Source: Chloroflexota bacterium (GTDB lineage: Bacteria > Chloroflexota > Anaerolineae > B4-G1). From it: DNA of 52,707 nucleotides. Position numbers and translations under genes: made by a program. Each line of letters starts with the position of its first letter. Positions within the stretch are counted from its first letter, which is position 1. The stretch spans positions 1 to 52,707 of the forward strand of contig JAAZAN010000153.1 in NCBI GenBank assembly GCA_012514315.1, read 5' to 3'. Positions 51,147 to 52,707 of this stretch are shown piece after piece. Under the pieces are notes generated by a model. That model did not search any database and was not told where the DNA came from. It saw only the letters and a list, made by a program, of their open reading frames with translations.

Positions 51147-52707
51147 GTGAAGCCGATTCGCCGTGATCTCCTGGTTTTGTTCCTGGCGACACTGACGTTG
51201 CGGCTGGCGACCGCCGCGCTGATCCAGCGTCCTGGAACGATGGACGCCGCATACTACGCGGCAGGCGCTGTGTGGCTCTCCCAGGGTCAAGGTCTGGGCG
51301 AACCCTTCATCTGGAACTATATGGACAATCCCCACAGTATTCCTCACTCGGGGTTCCTGTACTGGATGCCACTGCCGTCGCTGGTGGCCTGGCCATTCGC
51401 AACTCTCTTCCCTGGCTCGTTTCTAGCTCTCCAACTGCCCTTTGCTCTTCTCTCTGCGTTGTTGGCCCCGATCACGTACGTCCTGGCGTGGCAGCAGACC
51501 GGGAATGATCGCGAGAGACATCCTCGTAGGCGGCTGATGGCCTGGGGCGCTGCGCTACTGGTGGTCTTCAGCGGGTTCTTCCTGCCCTATTGGACGCTTC
51601 CCGAGACATTCGCGCCCTTCGCGTTGTGCGGTTCGCTTGTGCTGATGCTAGGGGCGGCAGCGGATGGCGCTGAGTCATTACCGGGATTCTCCGGAACCAC
51701 CTTCCAGCGGAAGATCCTCCGGTGGGTCGCCGTCGGCCTGTTGGCGGGATGCGGACACCTGACTCGCGCCGATGGCGTCCTGTTGCTGCTCGTTGTGCTG
51801 GGTTGGCTGATGCACGTCGCCAGCCTGAAGTGCGGCGAACAGATGCCACTCCGTTCGCTGCTGGTGCGAGGTGGGCTTGTCCTGTTGGGCTACATGTTCG
51901 CAATGGGCCCCTGGTTCTTGCGAAACTGGACGCTGATCGGGCGGCCACTGGGGGCCGGCGGGACGAAGACGCTGTGGCTCACCCATTACGATGAGTTGTT
52001 CGGCTACGGGGCGGACATCTCGCTCCAATCGTACCTGGCCTGGGGATGGGGCAACATCCTGCGTTCGAAGCTGTGGGCATTGGGAGTCAACCTCCAGCGT
52101 TTCCTGGCTGAGAACTGCCTGGTGTTCCTATTTCCATTCACACTGGTCGGTTTCTATCGCTGGCGGCGCCAGCCCCGTTTCATGCTGACTGGACTATACA
52201 CACTGACCATCTTCGCGGTACACTCGCTGGTTTTCACTTTCGCTGGTCCGCGTGGCAGCTTCTTCCACGCCAGCGCAGCGACGCTCCCGTTCACTGCCGT
52301 GGCCGGCGTGGAGGGCATCTACGCGGTGGTGGGATGGGCTGCGAGACGCCGGCGCTGGCCGTTGCGTCAAGCGCAGCGCGTGTTTGGGGGGGCAACGGTC
52401 GTCGCTGCGGTCCTGCTGAGCGGGTACGCGACTGTCAGTAAGGTGATCGAGTGGCAATCGGTTGGCTCGGCGTACATTGCGCTGGGCGACTGGCTGGACG
52501 AGCGTGGTGATCAAGATGCCATCGTGATGATTGCCAACCCGCCTGCGCTATGGTACCACACGCGCCACTCGGCTGTGGCTGTGCCGAACGGCGACGTCGA
52601 CACGCTGCTTCACGTTATTCGGCGCTATGAGGTGTCATACGTGGCGCTGGATCGGAGCTGCCCGGCTGATCTGATGTCAATATGCACCGGCTCCGCAAGC
52701 GACCCGG
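51147..52707 (+). CDS. GT39-like membrane protein, 3' end beyond the window
   Basis: GTG 51147 opens a frame that stays open for 520 codons to the window edge. The protein begins with a short cytoplasmic tail and a helix, then DAAYYAAGAVWLSQGQGL, SIPHSGFLYWMPLPSLVAWP and, later, GHLTRADGVLLLL, a pattern shared by GT39-like proteins of Chloroflexota. About 10 helices are followed by a soluble domain beginning near YIALGDWLDERGDQDAI and containing YEVSYVALD. The arrangement mirrors that of the three paralogues. The true C terminus lies outside. Confidence 0.75.
   Translation, partial: MKPIRRDLLVLFLATLTLRLATAALIQRPGTMDAAYYAAGAVWLSQGQGLGEPFIWNYMDNPHSIPHSGFLYWMPLPSLVAWPFATLFPGSFLALQLPFALLSALLAPITYVLAWQQTGNDRERHPRRRLMAWGAALLVVFSGFFLPYWTLPETFAPFALCGSLVLMLGAAADGAESLPGFSGTTFQRKILRWVAVGLLAGCGHLTRADGVLLLLVVLGWLMHVASLKCGEQMPLRSLLVRGGLVLLGYMFAMGPWFLRNWTLIGRPLGAGGTKTLWLTHYDELFGYGADISLQSYLAWGWGNILRSKLWALGVNLQRFLAENCLVFLFPFTLVGFYRWRRQPRFMLTGLYTLTIFAVHSLVFTFAGPRGSFFHASAATLPFTAVAGVEGIYAVVGWAARRRRWPLRQAQRVFGGATVVAAVLLSGYATVSKVIEWQSVGSAYIALGDWLDERGDQDAIVMIANPPALWYHTRHSAVAVPNGDVDTLLHVIRRYEVSYVALDRSCPADLMSICTGSASDP

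Noticed and set aside
1-52707. CRISPR arrays, insertion sequences, prophage or integron signatures
   Set aside because: No regularly spaced repeats, transposase, integrase or terminal inverted repeats with target duplications were seen when reading through the window.

Overview
The window reads as a gene-dense chromosome segment of a free-living bacterium of moderately high G+C, probably a Chloroflexota (Anaerolineae-like) genome. This is an inference from protein style: many multi-pass YfhO, GT39 and GT87-like membrane proteins, a UMF1-type transporter carrying a beta-rich insert, frequent GTG/TTG starts, and a tungsten-type aldehyde oxidoreductase beside sugar-acid genes. I see no rRNA, tRNA, CRISPR array, insertion sequence or phage gene.

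Region 1 (1-26.8 kb) is mainly sugar and sugar-acid catabolism with housekeeping genes between. A plus-strand operon (ASRT-like protein, mandelate-racemase-type sugar-acid dehydratase, phosphotriesterase-type hydrolase) is followed by a GntR/UTRA regulator. A convergent minus-strand set follows: class I aldolase, lspA, extended SDR, HD protein. Then come a large TPR protein, a minus-strand group (pentapeptide-repeat protein, UMF1 transporter, NagD-like HAD phosphatase), and a plus-strand group (D-lyxose-isomerase-like cupin, SMP-30 lactonase, NAD(P)HX repair enzyme, MobB). These face a minus-strand catabolic operon (SDR, KDG kinase, KDPG aldolase, aldehyde:ferredoxin oxidoreductase). Together the genes can be arranged as oxidation of an aldose to a lactone, hydrolysis, dehydration to a 2-keto-3-deoxy acid, phosphorylation and aldol cleavage. 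MobB and the oxidoreductase suggest an additional ferredoxin-linked aldehyde oxidation. An MscS channel and a copZ-copA copper operon close this part.

Region 2 (27.8-52.7 kb) is a 25-kb block of 13 large integral membrane proteins resembling GT-C glycosyltransferases. They accompany one cytoplasmic polyprenyl-phosphate-mannose-synthase-like GT2 enzyme and two SAM-dependent methyltransferases. Three of the membrane proteins are paralogues sharing a distinctive motif set, two are YfhO-like, and one (minus strand, own promoter) resembles AftB-type arabinofuranosyltransferases. The simplest model is a lipid-carrier-dependent surface glycosylation system: the GT2 enzyme charges a polyprenyl phosphate inside, and the GT-C enzymes use such donors outside.

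Regulatory DNA is informative. Several near-consensus sigma70 promoters are visible, as are two strong convergent hairpin terminators, one with a perfect 21-bp stem. Structured 5' leaders precede the lyxose isomerase, TPR and second methyltransferase genes. All functions are assigned by reading motifs and family resemblance; no database search was possible.
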